A DNA stretch of 64,000 nucleotides from Clostridioides difficile (GCA_024919175.1 CP103804.1:744001-808000); one strand, 5' to 3'. Shown: positions 1-9,720, counted from the stretch's first letter. Notes: a model not told the origin generated them from the letters alone. Program-made: numbers and translations.

Positions 1-2
1 CA

Positions 3-380
3 CTATGGGTTATAATATTTATGCCAATGATTGCAAGGTTAGGAGTAATGTTATTGACATACAAAACGGTAACACCAAGAGCAAAAGGAATGGGGAATTT
101 ATTTATAGGAAAATTGACTACAAATATGTTAGTAACAGCCATAATATATACAATATTGATAGTTAGTACTATTGCTAAATTAATATTTTTAGTGCCTAAT
201 ATAGTACTGATTAAAGTATTATGTTCAGCTATAGTAGTTTTTATATTTATACTATTATTTAAAAATCATATTTATAAAAAAATTGATGGAGTAACAGGCG
301 ATGTATTAGGTTGTGGAATAGAACTTTCAGAACTTGTATATTTGATTTATATATATTTGTTAATTTTTATGTTTATTTAA
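3..380 (+). CDS. cobS: Adenosylcobinamide-GDP ribazoletransferase, C-terminal part
   Basis: Partial gene cut by the window start; the reading frame is open from base 3. CobS joins adenosylcobinamide-GDP to alpha-ribazole (phosphate), the last assembly step of cobalamin, at the cytoplasmic membrane. The visible ~125 residues contain at least three hydrophobic segments and the C-terminal family signature: a GVTGDVLG motif followed by a conserved E-L-E-like helix (IELSEL). The protein ends in a hydrophobic stretch, as usual in CobS. The cobC-like phosphatase follows after only 20 bases, so the two are probably co-transcribed in a unit that begins upstream of the window. The assignment rests on the GVTGD motif and context; the N-terminal active-site region cannot be seen. 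Confidence 0.88.
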   Translation, partial: LWVIIFMPMIARLGVMLLTYKTVTPRAKGMGNLFIGKLTTNMLVTAIIYTILIVSTIAKLIFLVPNIVLIKVLCSAIVVFIFILLFKNHIYKKIDGVTGDVLGCGIELSELVYLIYIYLLIFMFI

Positions 381-400
381 AACTAAAAAGTGGTGATAAT

Positions 401-1030
401 GTGATAAGATTAATATTAATAAGACATGCTTTGACAACTGATAATGAAAAAGGAAGATTATCAGGTCATATAAATAGTTATATTAGTGAAGAAGGTAAAT
501 TACAAATAAATAAAATTACAAAATATATGAGTAGTGAAAGTATAGATAAGATTTATACAACTCCATCTTCACGTACTAAAGATACAGTAGAGAAAATATC
601 AAAACTAAAATTAATAGAAATAGAAGAAAAAGAAAATCTAAGAGAAATTAGTTTTGGAGACTTTGAAGGAATAACTTTTAAAGAGATAAAAGTTAAATAT
701 CCAAAAGAATTTGAAAAAATGATAGAAGAAGGCAACAATTATAGATACCCAAATGGGGAAAGTTTGATAGACTCATATGAAAGAGTAGCAAAAGAGATTG
801 ACAATATAATTTTAGAAAATGATGATTATTTAAATAAAAAAACAATACTTATATGTTCTCATGCAGGTACAATAAGAAATATAATAACACATTTGATTTC
901 TGACAGTTATAAATATCATTGGAATTTTAAAATTGATAATGCATCTATTACAATTTTGGAAGTTGATAATGGATTTACTGTAATAAATAAAATGAATTTT
1001 ACTGATTTTATACAATTTAATACAAATTAA
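401..1030 (+). CDS. cobC: Histidine phosphatase family protein, probable alpha-ribazole phosphatase
   Basis: About 209 residues. Predicted to dephosphorylate alpha-ribazole-5'-phosphate (or adenosylcobalamin 5'-phosphate) in nucleotide-loop assembly. The phosphoglycerate-mutase/histidine-phosphatase fold shows in the N-terminal LIRHALTT motif, where the His is phosphorylated, the LREISFGDFEG motif, and the second catalytic His in ICSHAGTIR. The open frame reaches back to 311, inside cobS, but I take GTG at 401: it directly precedes the IRLILIRH core and has a G-rich ribosome-binding sequence (AGTGGTGA) just upstream. Its position after cobS supports a cobalamin role; on sequence alone it could be another small-molecule phosphatase of the same family. 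Confidence 0.82.
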   Translation: MIRLILIRHALTTDNEKGRLSGHINSYISEEGKLQINKITKYMSSESIDKIYTTPSSRTKDTVEKISKLKLIEIEEKENLREISFGDFEGITFKEIKVKYPKEFEKMIEEGNNYRYPNGESLIDSYERVAKEIDNIILENDDYLNKKTILICSHAGTIRNIITHLISDSYKYHWNFKIDNASITILEVDNGFTVINKMNFTDFIQFNTN

Positions 1031-1094
1031 ACATTAAATATTAAACGATATATGCTTATAAAATTACTAACAAAAATAGAATATTAGATTAAAA

Positions 1095-1245
1095 TTAGGT
1101 TCTCAATTAGATGTAAAAAGGGAAAAAGGTTAGATGCCTTTGCAGCCCCCGCTACTGTGAAACCAACGAAACTATAAATACCACTGTCAATTTGATGGGA
1201 AGGTTATAGGATTAGGATGAAGTTAAGCCAGGATACCTGCCTAAT
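1095..1245 (+). promoter_or_regulatory. Cobalamin (AdoCbl) riboswitch aptamer
   Basis: The conserved core is recognisable: GGGAA near 1120, then GCAGCCCCCGCTACTGTGA at 1142-1160, and the B12 box AAGCCAGGATACCTGCC at 1225-1241, close to the consensus AAGCCAGGAGACCTGCC. It lies in the 346-base gap between cobC and cbiP and points at the cbi operon. An intrinsic terminator follows at 1298-1333. The arrangement implies premature termination when adenosylcobalamin is bound. Ends of the aptamer are approximate. Confidence 0.95.
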
Positions 1246-1297
1246 TTAATTTAAAACATGAGGTCTTCGGGGTGAGAGATTTTTAATTAATATATAT

Positions 1298-1333
1298 AAA
1301 AGTCCTAGCTTTAGAAGCACTAGGACTTTTTTT
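1298..1333 (+). terminator. Intrinsic terminator of the cobalamin riboswitch
   Basis: A 10-bp stem (AAAGTCCTAG at 1298-1307 with CTAGGACTTT at 1320-1329) and a 12-base loop run directly into a T-tract. It sits between the B12 aptamer and the cbiP ribosome-binding site, so it is the likely expression platform that decides read-through into the cobalamin operon. Confidence 0.9.
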
Positions 1334-1376
1334 AGTTTATTTGTAGGTAAGATTTAACTTTAAGGAGGGGGAGAAC

Positions 1377-2891
1377 GTGGGTAAAAAAGTAATGTTACAG
1401 GGAACTGCATCAAATGTAGGCAAGAGCATTTTATCAGCAGGATTGTGTAGAATATTTAAACAAGATGGTTATGCTGTTGCTCCTTTTAAGTCACAGAATA
1501 TGGCTTTAAATTCTTTTATAACTAAAGAAGGATTAGAAATGGGAAGAGCACAAGTATTTCAAGCGGAAGCTGCAAAAATAGAGCCGATAGCAGATATGAA
1601 TCCAGTTTTATTAAAACCTTCTGGAAATCATAAAAGTCAAGTGATTGTAAGAGGAAAGGTTGTAGGAGAGATGCCTTCATCTGAATATCATGATTATAAG
1701 CTAGAGTTGGTAGATGTATTAAAAGAAACCTTTAATAATTTAAGTTCAGTGTATGACATTGTGGTTATGGAAGGAGCAGGGAGTACTGCAGAGATAAATT
1801 TAAAAGATAGAGATATATCCAATATGGGTATGGCAAAAATAGCAGATGCACCAGTAATAATAGTTGGGGATATTGATAGAGGTGGAGTATTTGCATCATT
1901 AGCAGGGACAATGCTTTTATTAGATGATGATGAGAAGAAAAGAGTAAAAGGGGTAATAATAAATAAATTTAGAGGGAAAAAAGAACTTCTACAAGATGGT
2001 TTAAAGATGCTTGAAGATATTATAAAAGTACCTGTATTAGGTGTGGTCCCTTATATGGATATAAAAATAGAAGATGAAGATAGCGTAACAACTAGATTTA
2101 AGAAGAAAATGGACAAAAATGATATACATATAGAAATAATTAGAACCCCACACATGTCAAACTTTACAGATTTTAATATATTTGAAACACAAGAAGATGT
2201 AAGCCTTAGATATGTCGATTATGGAGAATCTATAGGGAATCCAGATATATTGATAATACCTGGAACTAAAAGTACTATAGATGATTTAAAGTACATAAGA
2301 GAAAGTGGTCTTGAGTCACAAATTAAAAACTTACATAGTCAGGGTAAATTGATATTTGGAATATGTGGTGGGTATCAAATGTTAGGTAAGAAATTAAAAG
2401 ACCCTTATCATGTTGAAAGTGAAATTGAAGAAGTAGATGGAATTGGTCTTTTAGATACAGAAACAATATTTGAAGAGGAAAAGACTACAACTCAAGTAGA
2501 AGCTACCATTATTGCGTGTACTGGTGAATATATGAGAGACCTTAAAGATAAGGAAGTAAAAGGTTATGAAATACATATGGGAATCACAAATCGCAGTAAT
2601 AAAGTAAGTAGCTTAGACTTGATAACAAAAAAACTAGATAAAGAAGTCAATTATACTGAAGGAAGTGTAAATAAAGAAGGTAATGTAATTGGTACTTATC
2701 TTCATGGAATATTTGATGAAATAGATTTTACAAGAACAATGTTAAATAATATAAGAAAGAAAAAGGGATTAAAAGAATTAGAAAGTACTGTAAGTTCTTT
2801 TGATGAGTTTAAAGATAAAGAGTATGATAAATTGGCAGATTTCTTGAGAGAACATTTGGACATAGAGAAGATATATGAAATTATGAAATAA
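1377..2891 (+). CDS. cbiP: Adenosylcobyric acid synthase (glutamine-hydrolysing)
   Basis: 504 residues, usual length for CbiP/CobQ. Amidates the b, d, e and g side chains of adenosylcobyrinic a,c-diamide using ATP and glutamine. The N-terminal dethiobiotin-synthetase-like ATPase has a P-loop (GTASNVGKS, residues 8-16) and the VVMEGAGS motif near 137. The C-terminal class I glutamine amidotransferase has its nucleophile Cys in GICGGYQMLG (about 327-336) and the partner His in TYLHGIF near 440. Translation starts at GTG 1377 behind a strong AAGGAGGGGGA site. It is the first gene after the riboswitch, so its transcription should fall when B12 is plentiful. Confidence 0.96.
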   Translation: MGKKVMLQGTASNVGKSILSAGLCRIFKQDGYAVAPFKSQNMALNSFITKEGLEMGRAQVFQAEAAKIEPIADMNPVLLKPSGNHKSQVIVRGKVVGEMPSSEYHDYKLELVDVLKETFNNLSSVYDIVVMEGAGSTAEINLKDRDISNMGMAKIADAPVIIVGDIDRGGVFASLAGTMLLLDDDEKKRVKGVIINKFRGKKELLQDGLKMLEDIIKVPVLGVVPYMDIKIEDEDSVTTRFKKKMDKNDIHIEIIRTPHMSNFTDFNIFETQEDVSLRYVDYGESIGNPDILIIPGTKSTIDDLKYIRESGLESQIKNLHSQGKLIFGICGGYQMLGKKLKDPYHVESEIEEVDGIGLLDTETIFEEEKTTTQVEATIIACTGEYMRDLKDKEVKGYEIHMGITNRSNKVSSLDLITKKLDKEVNYTEGSVNKEGNVIGTYLHGIFDEIDFTRTMLNNIRKKKGLKELESTVSSFDEFKDKEYDKLADFLREHLDIEKIYEIMK

Positions 2892-2930
2892 GAATGACTT
2901 TATATTTATACTTTAGGTAGGAGGTGTATT

Positions 2931-4307
2931 ATGAAAAAGATTTTGATTGCAGGTACTAGCAGTGGAGTTGGAAAAACTACAATATCATTAGGAATAATGC
3001 AGGCTTTAGTCAAGAGAAATATGAAAGTACAGCCGTATAAAGTAGGGCCAGATTATATAGACCCTTCATATCATACATTTATAACTGGAAGACATTCTAG
3101 AAATTTGGATTCTTATATGTTAGATGATGAAAAGATAAAGTATATAGTAAATAAATCTTCAAAGGATGCAGATATTTCAGTGGTAGAAGGAGTTATGGGA
3201 TTATATGATGGTTTTGGGATAGATTTAGATAACTGCACAAGTTCACATACTTCTAAGGTATTAAAAGCTCCAGTTATACTGGTTATAAATGGAAAATCTA
3301 TGGCAGCATCTAGTGCAGCTATGGTACTAGGATATAAGGAACTAGATAAAGATGTGGATATAAAAGGTGTTATAGTAAATAATGTAAAAACTAAAAGTCA
3401 TTATCAAATAATTAAGAGCTCTATAGAGAAATATTGCAATATTGAAGTGTTGGGATACTTTCCTCCAAATAATAAATTTTCATTAGAATCTAGACATCTA
3501 GGTCTAGTTCCTAGTGTGGAAATGAAATCTTTAAGAGAAAAGTTTTATACATTAGCTGATGAAATTGAAAACTACATAGATATTGATAGAATAATCGAAA
3601 TCTCAGAAAGTGATGAATTTGATAGTAGTTTTGATTTTCAAAATCTAATTGAAAATAATAAGATAAAAGAGCATGTTAAAGATAAATCAATAGCCATAGC
3701 ATATGATAAGGCATTCAACTTTTATTATAGAGAGAACATAGAACTCTTAGAAGAGCTTGGTTTAGAAGTAAACTATTTTAGTCCTCTTGAAGATACATCA
3801 GTACCAAATTCAGATTATATTTATATTGGAGGCGGTTTTCCAGAGATATTTGGAAAAGAACTAGAAGCAAATGAATCAATGAGAGCCTCTATACTAGAGG
3901 CACATGATAATAATATTCCTATTTATGCAGAGTGTGGAGGATTAATGTACTTAGGTGAGAAGTTACTTAATCAAGAGGAACAAGAATTTAATATGGTTGG
4001 TATATTTAATGGAACTAGTAAGATGACAGCTTCCCTAAAGAGGTTTGGATATTGCCTTGGTGTGGCTAAAGAAAATACAATTTTATCTAAAGCAGGTGAA
4101 ATTATTAAAGGGCATGAGTTTCACCATTCAATATTTGAAAGTGATGAAAAATGTGTATATTCAATGAAAAAAGAAAGAGATGGAAGTTTAGTAGAAGAAT
4201 GGGATGGAGGTTATAGTAAAGGAAATACATTGGCAACATACCTTCATACGCATTTTTATAATAATTTAAACTGCATAGAAAATTTTTTGGAAAAGGGAAA
4301 TGAGTAA
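2931..4307 (+). CDS. cbiA: Cobyrinic acid a,c-diamide synthase
   Basis: 458 residues. Amidates the a and c acetate side chains of cobyrinic acid with glutamine and ATP, just before corrin adenosylation. The N-terminal P-loop reads GTSSGVGKTT (residues 8-17). The C-terminal glutaminase domain has its Cys in AECGGLMYLGE (about 336-346) and a His pair in TYLHTHFYNN near the end. It lies 39 bases after cbiP with its own RBS (AGGAGG), and its stop codon directly abuts the cbiB start. CbiA and CbiP are paralogues; the shorter length and the GGGFPE motif before the glutaminase Cys fit CbiA. Confidence 0.96.
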   Translation: MKKILIAGTSSGVGKTTISLGIMQALVKRNMKVQPYKVGPDYIDPSYHTFITGRHSRNLDSYMLDDEKIKYIVNKSSKDADISVVEGVMGLYDGFGIDLDNCTSSHTSKVLKAPVILVINGKSMAASSAAMVLGYKELDKDVDIKGVIVNNVKTKSHYQIIKSSIEKYCNIEVLGYFPPNNKFSLESRHLGLVPSVEMKSLREKFYTLADEIENYIDIDRIIEISESDEFDSSFDFQNLIENNKIKEHVKDKSIAIAYDKAFNFYYRENIELLEELGLEVNYFSPLEDTSVPNSDYIYIGGGFPEIFGKELEANESMRASILEAHDNNIPIYAECGGLMYLGEKLLNQEEQEFNMVGIFNGTSKMTASLKRFGYCLGVAKENTILSKAGEIIKGHEFHHSIFESDEKCVYSMKKERDGSLVEEWDGGYSKGNTLATYLHTHFYNNLNCIENFLEKGNE

Positions 4308-5273
4308 ATGAATATTTTATCTATTTACATAGGATATATAACAGATTTAATTGTAGGAGACCCCTATTCTTTTCCTCATCCAGTAAGATTTATTGGAAAA
4401 CTTATAAATCTTATCCAAGGAATAATAAGGAAGGTCTCTAAAAATGAAAAACAGTTAAGAATTGGTGGTTTCATATTATGGTTTGCAACTGTTGGAATAA
4501 CTTACTTAGTAACTTATTTTATAGTGAAGCTATGTAGTTTTAATGTATTATTAAGTATCGTAGTAAATGGGTTCATAATTTATACGACGTTAGCAACAAA
4601 ATGTTTAAAAGATGAAGCTGTAAAAATTTATGATGTATTAAAGACTGGAGATATAGAGAAATCCAGAGTTCAATTATCTTATATAGTGGGTAGAGATACA
4701 ACTAATTTAAGTGAGCCTGAAATAATAAGAGCAACTGTAGAAACTGTGGCAGAAAACACAGTAGATGGTATAATCGCACCTATGCTTTATGCATTTATTG
4801 GAGGAGCACCACTTGCTATGGCGTATAAAGCTATAAACACTCTTGATTCAACTGTTGGATATAAGAATGAAAAATACAAAGATATTGGTTTTGCTTCTGC
4901 TAAAATTGATGATATAGCTAATTATATACCAGCGAGAATATCTGTTATTCTGATGACAGTAGGGAGCTTTCTTCTAGGTTATAACTATAAGAATTGTTTT
5001 AAAATTTCTATCAGAGATAGAAAAAATCATAAAAGTCCAAATTGTGCTTTTTCAGAAGGAGCAGTATCAGGAGCCTTAGGGATTCAACTAGGAGGAACTA
5101 ATGTTTATTCTGGGCAAAAAGTATACAAGCCAACAATAGGAGATAAAACCAGAGAGATAGACAGAGAAGATATAATTAAAACAAATAAAATTATGTATGC
5201 CTCTTCATTGACCTCTATATTAGCATTTACGTTGATGTCTGTGGTATGTAGGATGATTTTTATTAACAATTAA
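4308..5273 (+). CDS. cbiB: Adenosylcobinamide-phosphate synthase
   Basis: 321 residues, integral membrane. Attaches (R)-1-amino-2-propanol O-2-phosphate to adenosylcobyric acid. The N-terminal GYITDLIVGDPYSFPHPVRFIG motif region (about 9-30), with the Asp-Pro and His-Pro pairs, is the CbiB signature, followed by several membrane helices (about 50-95, 150-175, 210-225, 295-315). A central VGRDTTNL loop and the AENTVDG motif are also typical. The start codon follows the cbiA stop with no gap, so translation is probably coupled. Its substrate is made by the next two genes, cobD and the pduX-like kinase. Confidence 0.95.
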   Translation: MNILSIYIGYITDLIVGDPYSFPHPVRFIGKLINLIQGIIRKVSKNEKQLRIGGFILWFATVGITYLVTYFIVKLCSFNVLLSIVVNGFIIYTTLATKCLKDEAVKIYDVLKTGDIEKSRVQLSYIVGRDTTNLSEPEIIRATVETVAENTVDGIIAPMLYAFIGGAPLAMAYKAINTLDSTVGYKNEKYKDIGFASAKIDDIANYIPARISVILMTVGSFLLGYNYKNCFKISIRDRKNHKSPNCAFSEGAVSGALGIQLGGTNVYSGQKVYKPTIGDKTREIDREDIIKTNKIMYASSLTSILAFTLMSVVCRMIFINN

Positions 5274-5300
5274 TTGTGTACTAATTTAAGGGGGATGTAG

Positions 5301-6371
5301 ATGAAAGATTTGGGGCATGGTGCTAATGTAGATGAGATGGCAAAATTGTATGGGAAAGACCCAAAAGAAATAATAGATTTTAGTTCAAATATAAATCCAA
5401 AAGTTTTGCCAAATTTAGAAAAATATATTTTAAGAGGGTTAGATGAATGTAGGAATTATCCAGATATAAATTATACAAACTTGAGAAAAAACATCTCAAA
5501 ATATATAAATATAAATCCAAACTTTATAATACCTGGAAATGGAGCAACAGAGATAATTTATTTGCTGATGAAGAGTATTAAAAAAAGATTGGCTATAATA
5601 AACCCTACTTTTTCAGAGTATAGAAGAAGTGCCAAACTAAATAATATAGATATTATAGATTTAGAATTAGATTCAAGTAATAATTTTAAGCTTGATATAG
5701 ATATAGTAAAAAAGAACATTGAAAAATTTGATAGTTTATTTATATGTAATCCTAATAATCCTAGTGGGAATGTTCAAGATTTAAAGGAACTTGTTTGTTT
5801 ACTAAGTCAAAACAATAAGATGCTAATAATTGATGAAACTTTTATGGAATTTGTTGAAAATGAAAATGAATATAGTTTAGTTAAATATATAGAGTCAAAT
5901 GAAAGTATATTTATAATTAAGGCTGTGACTAAATTTTTTGGAATGCCTGGTTTAAGATTAGGATATGGTCTTACAAGTAATAACAACATTATGGATAAAA
6001 TTTATGAATATAAAGAACCTTGGACTATAAATTCCTTTGCTGATATACTATCCAATTTTATTTTTGAAGATAAAGGTTATATTAGAAATAGTAAAGAGTA
6101 CTACATAAAAGAAAGAAAATACATGTTACAAGAGTTGAAAAATATAAGAAACATAAAAGTTTATGATACAGATTCTAATTTTATCCTAGTAAAAGTTTAT
6201 AAAAAGACGGCTGAGGAGTTAAAAAAAGATTTGTTTAAGCATGGAAATATATTGGTTAGAGATGCGTCCAACTTTATAGGATTAGATGATAGTTTTATAA
6301 GAGTAGCTATAAAATCTCATGAAGACAATAAAATTCTTATAGAGAATATAAAAAATTTATTAGGTGATTAA
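5301..6371 (+). CDS. cobD: L-threonine-O-3-phosphate decarboxylase
   Basis: 356 residues, PLP-dependent fold-type I aminotransferase family. Decarboxylates threonine phosphate to (R)-1-amino-2-propanol phosphate, the linker used by CbiB. Opening residues HGANVDEMAKLYG are typical of CobD rather than HisC. PLP contacts appear in PGNGATEIIYL (about 77-87), FICNPNNPSGN (about 148-158) and the Schiff-base Lys in AVTKFFGMPGLRLGYG (about 208-223). RBS GGGGGATG precedes ATG 5301. It is closely related to histidinol-phosphate aminotransferase, but the neighbours make the B12 function far more likely. Confidence 0.93.
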   Translation: MKDLGHGANVDEMAKLYGKDPKEIIDFSSNINPKVLPNLEKYILRGLDECRNYPDINYTNLRKNISKYININPNFIIPGNGATEIIYLLMKSIKKRLAIINPTFSEYRRSAKLNNIDIIDLELDSSNNFKLDIDIVKKNIEKFDSLFICNPNNPSGNVQDLKELVCLLSQNNKMLIIDETFMEFVENENEYSLVKYIESNESIFIIKAVTKFFGMPGLRLGYGLTSNNNIMDKIYEYKEPWTINSFADILSNFIFEDKGYIRNSKEYYIKERKYMLQELKNIRNIKVYDTDSNFILVKVYKKTAEELKKDLFKHGNILVRDASNFIGLDDSFIRVAIKSHEDNKILIENIKNLLGD

Positions 6372-6372
6372 A

Positions 6373-7245
6373 ATGAAATCTTATGGAATATGCCCAGCAT
6401 CATGTGGAGAGTTTGTTCAAGGGATAATAGACAATGAAGAATATCTATGTTCATATGCTATCAATATGTATTCTAAGGTATGTATTGAAGAAAAGTTAAA
6501 AGATATAAATTTAGGTAGACCTAAAGCGAGAATAGCTATAGAAAAAGTATTTGAAAAATTTAATTTACCTAAAAAAGATACCAAAAACATTTCTTTAAAT
6601 ATAAACAGTAAAATACCTGTTGGAAAAGGAATGGCAAGTTCAACAGCTGATATAGGGGCTACTATAAAAGCTACGTTATCGTTAATAGATAAAGATTTAA
6701 ACCGTGAGGAAATAGCTAAACTGGCAGCAGAAATAGAACCAACAGATTCTATACTTATAAATAAAAATAGTATATTTAATCCTCTAAATGGTACTGTTAT
6801 AAAATACTTAGGAAATATAACTAATGCAAAAGTTATAATTCTTGAACCTAATAAAGTATTAGATACCATGAAAATTAGAATGAGGAAAGATTATAATAAG
6901 TTAAAAATAGAAAATAGAGAAATTATAAAAAAGTCATTTGCTCTTTTAGAAGAAGGTATGAAGAAAAATGATTTATCCTTAGTTGGAGAGGCTTGTACAT
7001 TAAGTAGTTTAGCAAATGAAAATATAGAAAAAAAAGAATACTTAAATGAAATAATAAAAATATCCGAGCTATATGGAGCCTATGGAGTAAATATTGCACA
7101 TAGTGGTACAGTAATAGGTATTTTAATTGATAAGCTCATGGATGATAAGAAATTAATAGATGTATTATGTGAGTATAATATAAATTCTGTTTATAATAAA
7201 ATCTATACCTTAGATATAATAGATGGTGGAATAAGGGGGAAGTAG
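6373..7245 (+). CDS. pduX: GHMP-family L-threonine kinase
   Basis: About 290 residues. Predicted to phosphorylate L-threonine, supplying the CobD substrate. The GHMP-kinase ATP loop is visible as PVGKGMASSTADIGA (about 73-87), with the N-terminal CPASCGEFVQG stretch and a C-terminal GVNIAHSGTVIG motif, as in PduX. An in-frame GTG at 6364 overlaps cobD, but ATG 6373 is preferred because AGGTGA lies 5 bases before it. The stop is directly followed by cbiC. Adjacency to cobD strongly supports the threonine-kinase role over other GHMP kinases. Confidence 0.85.
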   Translation: MKSYGICPASCGEFVQGIIDNEEYLCSYAINMYSKVCIEEKLKDINLGRPKARIAIEKVFEKFNLPKKDTKNISLNINSKIPVGKGMASSTADIGATIKATLSLIDKDLNREEIAKLAAEIEPTDSILINKNSIFNPLNGTVIKYLGNITNAKVIILEPNKVLDTMKIRMRKDYNKLKIENREIIKKSFALLEEGMKKNDLSLVGEACTLSSLANENIEKKEYLNEIIKISELYGAYGVNIAHSGTVIGILIDKLMDDKKLIDVLCEYNINSVYNKIYTLDIIDGGIRGK

Positions 7246-7246
7246 A

Positions 7247-7879
7247 ATGGAATACATAAAGAATCCTATGAAAATAGAAGAGAGAAGTTTTGAGTTAATA
7301 CAAGGAATAATAGATGAAATCAGACCAGATTATAAATTTAAAGATGAGATTGAAGAAAAAATAATAAAAAGAGCTATACATACCACTGCTGATTTTGATT
7401 ACTTGGATATATTAAAAATATCAGAAAATGTGGTTGATAGTATAATAGATGCACTAAAAAATAATGCAAGTATTTACACAGATACAAATATGGCTCTTAG
7501 TGGAATAAATAAAAAGAAGCTGGAAGCATTGGGATGCAAATATAAATGTTTGGTAGCAGATGATGAAACTGTAAAAGTAGCTAAAGAAAAAGGTATTACA
7601 CGTTCTATGGCAGCTGTAGAAATTGCAGCAAAAGAAGAAGGAAGAAAGATATTCGTGCTTGGAAATGCACCAACAGCTTTATATAAAGTAATGGAAATGA
7701 AATCAGAAGGAAAATTAGATGTAGATGCAGTTATAGGAGTTCCTGTAGGTTTTGTAGGAGCGCAAGAGTCAAAAGATGAAGTTGAAAAGACAGACATACC
7801 ATATATAATTTCTAAAGGTAGAAAAGGTGGTAGTAATTTAGCAGCAGCAATAGTGAATGCTATCTTATATGCCATGTAG
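7247..7879 (+). CDS. cbiC: Cobalt-precorrin-8 methylmutase
   Basis: 210 residues, typical length. Moves the C11 methyl group to C12 to give cobyrinic acid. The conserved RAIHTTADFDY motif (about residues 43-53) carries the catalytic His, and GNAPTALYKV plus GVPVGFVGAQESK (about 136-175) form the rest of the family signature. It begins one base after the pduX stop behind a GGGGGAAG site inside the preceding gene. There is no sign of the fusions seen in some clostridial CbiC proteins. Confidence 0.96.
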   Translation: MEYIKNPMKIEERSFELIQGIIDEIRPDYKFKDEIEEKIIKRAIHTTADFDYLDILKISENVVDSIIDALKNNASIYTDTNMALSGINKKKLEALGCKYKCLVADDETVKVAKEKGITRSMAAVEIAAKEEGRKIFVLGNAPTALYKVMEMKSEGKLDVDAVIGVPVGFVGAQESKDEVEKTDIPYIISKGRKGGSNLAAAIVNAILYAM

Positions 7880-7888
7880 GTATTTATT

Positions 7889-9115
7889 ATGGAAGAGTAT
7901 GTATATATAGATGGGAAAAAGTATCGTAGAGGATATACTACAGGTTCTTGTGCTACAGGTGCATCTAAGGCTGCTGTATATATGATGATTACAAAAAATG
8001 AAATTGATACCATAAACATAGACACTCCTAAGGGAATACCACTATCACTAAATGTTGACAATGTAAATATTTCTGATAGCTTTGTGGAATGTTCTGTAAA
8101 AAAAGATGGTGGAGATGATATAGATGCAACACATACTATGGATATCTATGCAAGAGCCGAAATTATATCTAAAATTGATGACAACAATAATTATCTTACC
8201 TTAGAAAATATTGATAACATAAATATTAATGAAGAGCATCAAAGTGAACTTTATAAATTTATTAGAGTCTATGGTGGAACTGGTATTGGAGTAGTAACTA
8301 AAAAAGGATTAAGTGTAGGTGTTGGCAAACCTGCCATAAATCCAACTCCATTAAGAATGATAAATCAGGAAATAATAAAGCTTATAGGAAGTGATTTTGA
8401 ATCTATACTTGGGGATAATAACGTTTTAAAAATAACAATCTTTGCTCCACAAGGTGAAAAAATAGCAAAGAAAACATTCAATCCAAGGTTAGGAATAGTT
8501 GGAGGAATATCTATAATAGGTACAACTGGAATTGTTGAGCCTATGAGCGATGAGGGATGGAAAAAATCTTTATCTATAGAACTTCAAATGAAAAAAGAAC
8601 AAGGTTTAGACAAAATAATATTAGTTCCAGGAAATCATGGAGAACAATTTATAAGAGAGAAACTGAATTTAGATATTAAGTATGTAGTAAGAACAAGTAA
8701 CTTTATAGGTTATATGATTAAAGAGGCTCAAAGGATTGGATATAAAAAAATATTGATGGCTGGACATATAGGTAAGTTTATAAAAGTATCAGCTGGTATT
8801 TTTAATACTCATAGTAAAGTAGCAGATGCTAGAAGTGAGATATTAGTGGCAAATCTAGCCTTAATGGGAGCGACATCTGAATTTTTACATAAAATAAGCC
8901 AGTGTTTAACTGCTGAAGAAGCTGTAGAGTTAATAAACAATAGTGAATATAAACAGGTTTATAATATATTGAGTAATAAATGTAGAGATAGAGTAAAGCA
9001 GTATTTAAATGAAGATGTAGATGATATTGACGTAGAAGTAATAATTTTTTCAATGGATAAGTCTTTGTTAGGAAAATCAGATAATACAGATGATTTAGTG
9101 GAGGTTTTTATATGA
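7889..9115 (+). CDS. cbiD: Cobalt-precorrin-5B (C1)-methyltransferase
   Basis: 408 residues, somewhat longer than the ~370 usual. Methylates C1 in the anaerobic pathway and has no counterpart in the aerobic pathway, so it marks the early-cobalt route. The N-terminal RRGYTTGSCATGASKAA motif (about 12-28) and KKDGGDDIDATHT (about 72-84) are diagnostic, followed by GGTGIGVVTKKGL. Its last four bases overlap the cbiE start (ATGA arrangement), consistent with coupled translation. Confidence 0.96.
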   Translation: MEEYVYIDGKKYRRGYTTGSCATGASKAAVYMMITKNEIDTINIDTPKGIPLSLNVDNVNISDSFVECSVKKDGGDDIDATHTMDIYARAEIISKIDDNNNYLTLENIDNININEEHQSELYKFIRVYGGTGIGVVTKKGLSVGVGKPAINPTPLRMINQEIIKLIGSDFESILGDNNVLKITIFAPQGEKIAKKTFNPRLGIVGGISIIGTTGIVEPMSDEGWKKSLSIELQMKKEQGLDKIILVPGNHGEQFIREKLNLDIKYVVRTSNFIGYMIKEAQRIGYKKILMAGHIGKFIKVSAGIFNTHSKVADARSEILVANLALMGATSEFLHKISQCLTAEEAVELINNSEYKQVYNILSNKCRDRVKQYLNEDVDDIDVEVIIFSMDKSLLGKSDNTDDLVEVFI

Positions 9116-9720
9116 TAAATATAATAGGTTTAGGCCCTGGTAACTTAGACTATATAACAAAAAAAGGGGAAGAGTTAATTTCTACTTCAGATGTATTAAT
9201 TGGTGGCAGAAGGAATTTAGAATCTGTAAAAAATTTTGAAGGAGAAAAAATAATATTAGATTCTAATTTAAGAGAAATTGTAGAGTACATAAATAACAAT
9301 AGTGAAAAGCAAATATCAATAATAGCTTCAGGTGACCCGCTTATATATGGTATAGGGAAGTATTTATCTAAAAATATTGATAATAAGATGTTAAATATGG
9401 TTTCTGGAATTAGTTCTTTACAATATATATTTTCAAGGATATATGTTGATATGAATGATTTATATATTACCAGTAGTCATGGTAAAATACCAGATTTCGA
9501 TTATATACTATCACATAAAAAAGTATGTATGGTTACAGATTCTAAGATAGGACCAAAGCAAATAAGTAAAGAAATAATAGACAGAAATTTAAATAAAATT
9601 ATTGTTGTAGGTGAGAATTTATCATATGACAATGAAAAAATAACAATAGCAAAGCCAGAAGAAATAATAAGAATGGATAATTTTGGGATGAATGTTGTGG
9701 TGATTTTAGATGAAGAATAG
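9112..9720 (+). CDS. cbiE: Cobalt-precorrin-7 (C5)-methyltransferase
   Basis: 202 residues, tetrapyrrole (SAM) methylase fold. The N-terminal IIGLGPGNLDYIT motif (3-15) and the SAM-contact loop ASGDPLIYGIG (about 73-83) are clear. In many organisms CbiE and CbiT are fused as CobL; here they are separate genes overlapping by 11 bases, an intermediate arrangement that fits a shared substrate pathway. Confidence 0.94.
   Translation: MINIIGLGPGNLDYITKKGEELISTSDVLIGGRRNLESVKNFEGEKIILDSNLREIVEYINNNSEKQISIIASGDPLIYGIGKYLSKNIDNKMLNMVSGISSLQYIFSRIYVDMNDLYITSSHGKIPDFDYILSHKKVCMVTDSKIGPKQISKEIIDRNLNKIIVVGENLSYDNEKITIAKPEEIIRMDNFGMNVVVILDEE

Noticed and set aside
7474..8061. 195-codon minus-strand open frame opposite cbiC and cbiD
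   Set aside because: It mirrors two well-supported genes, spans their junction and has no recognisable domain or ribosome-binding site.
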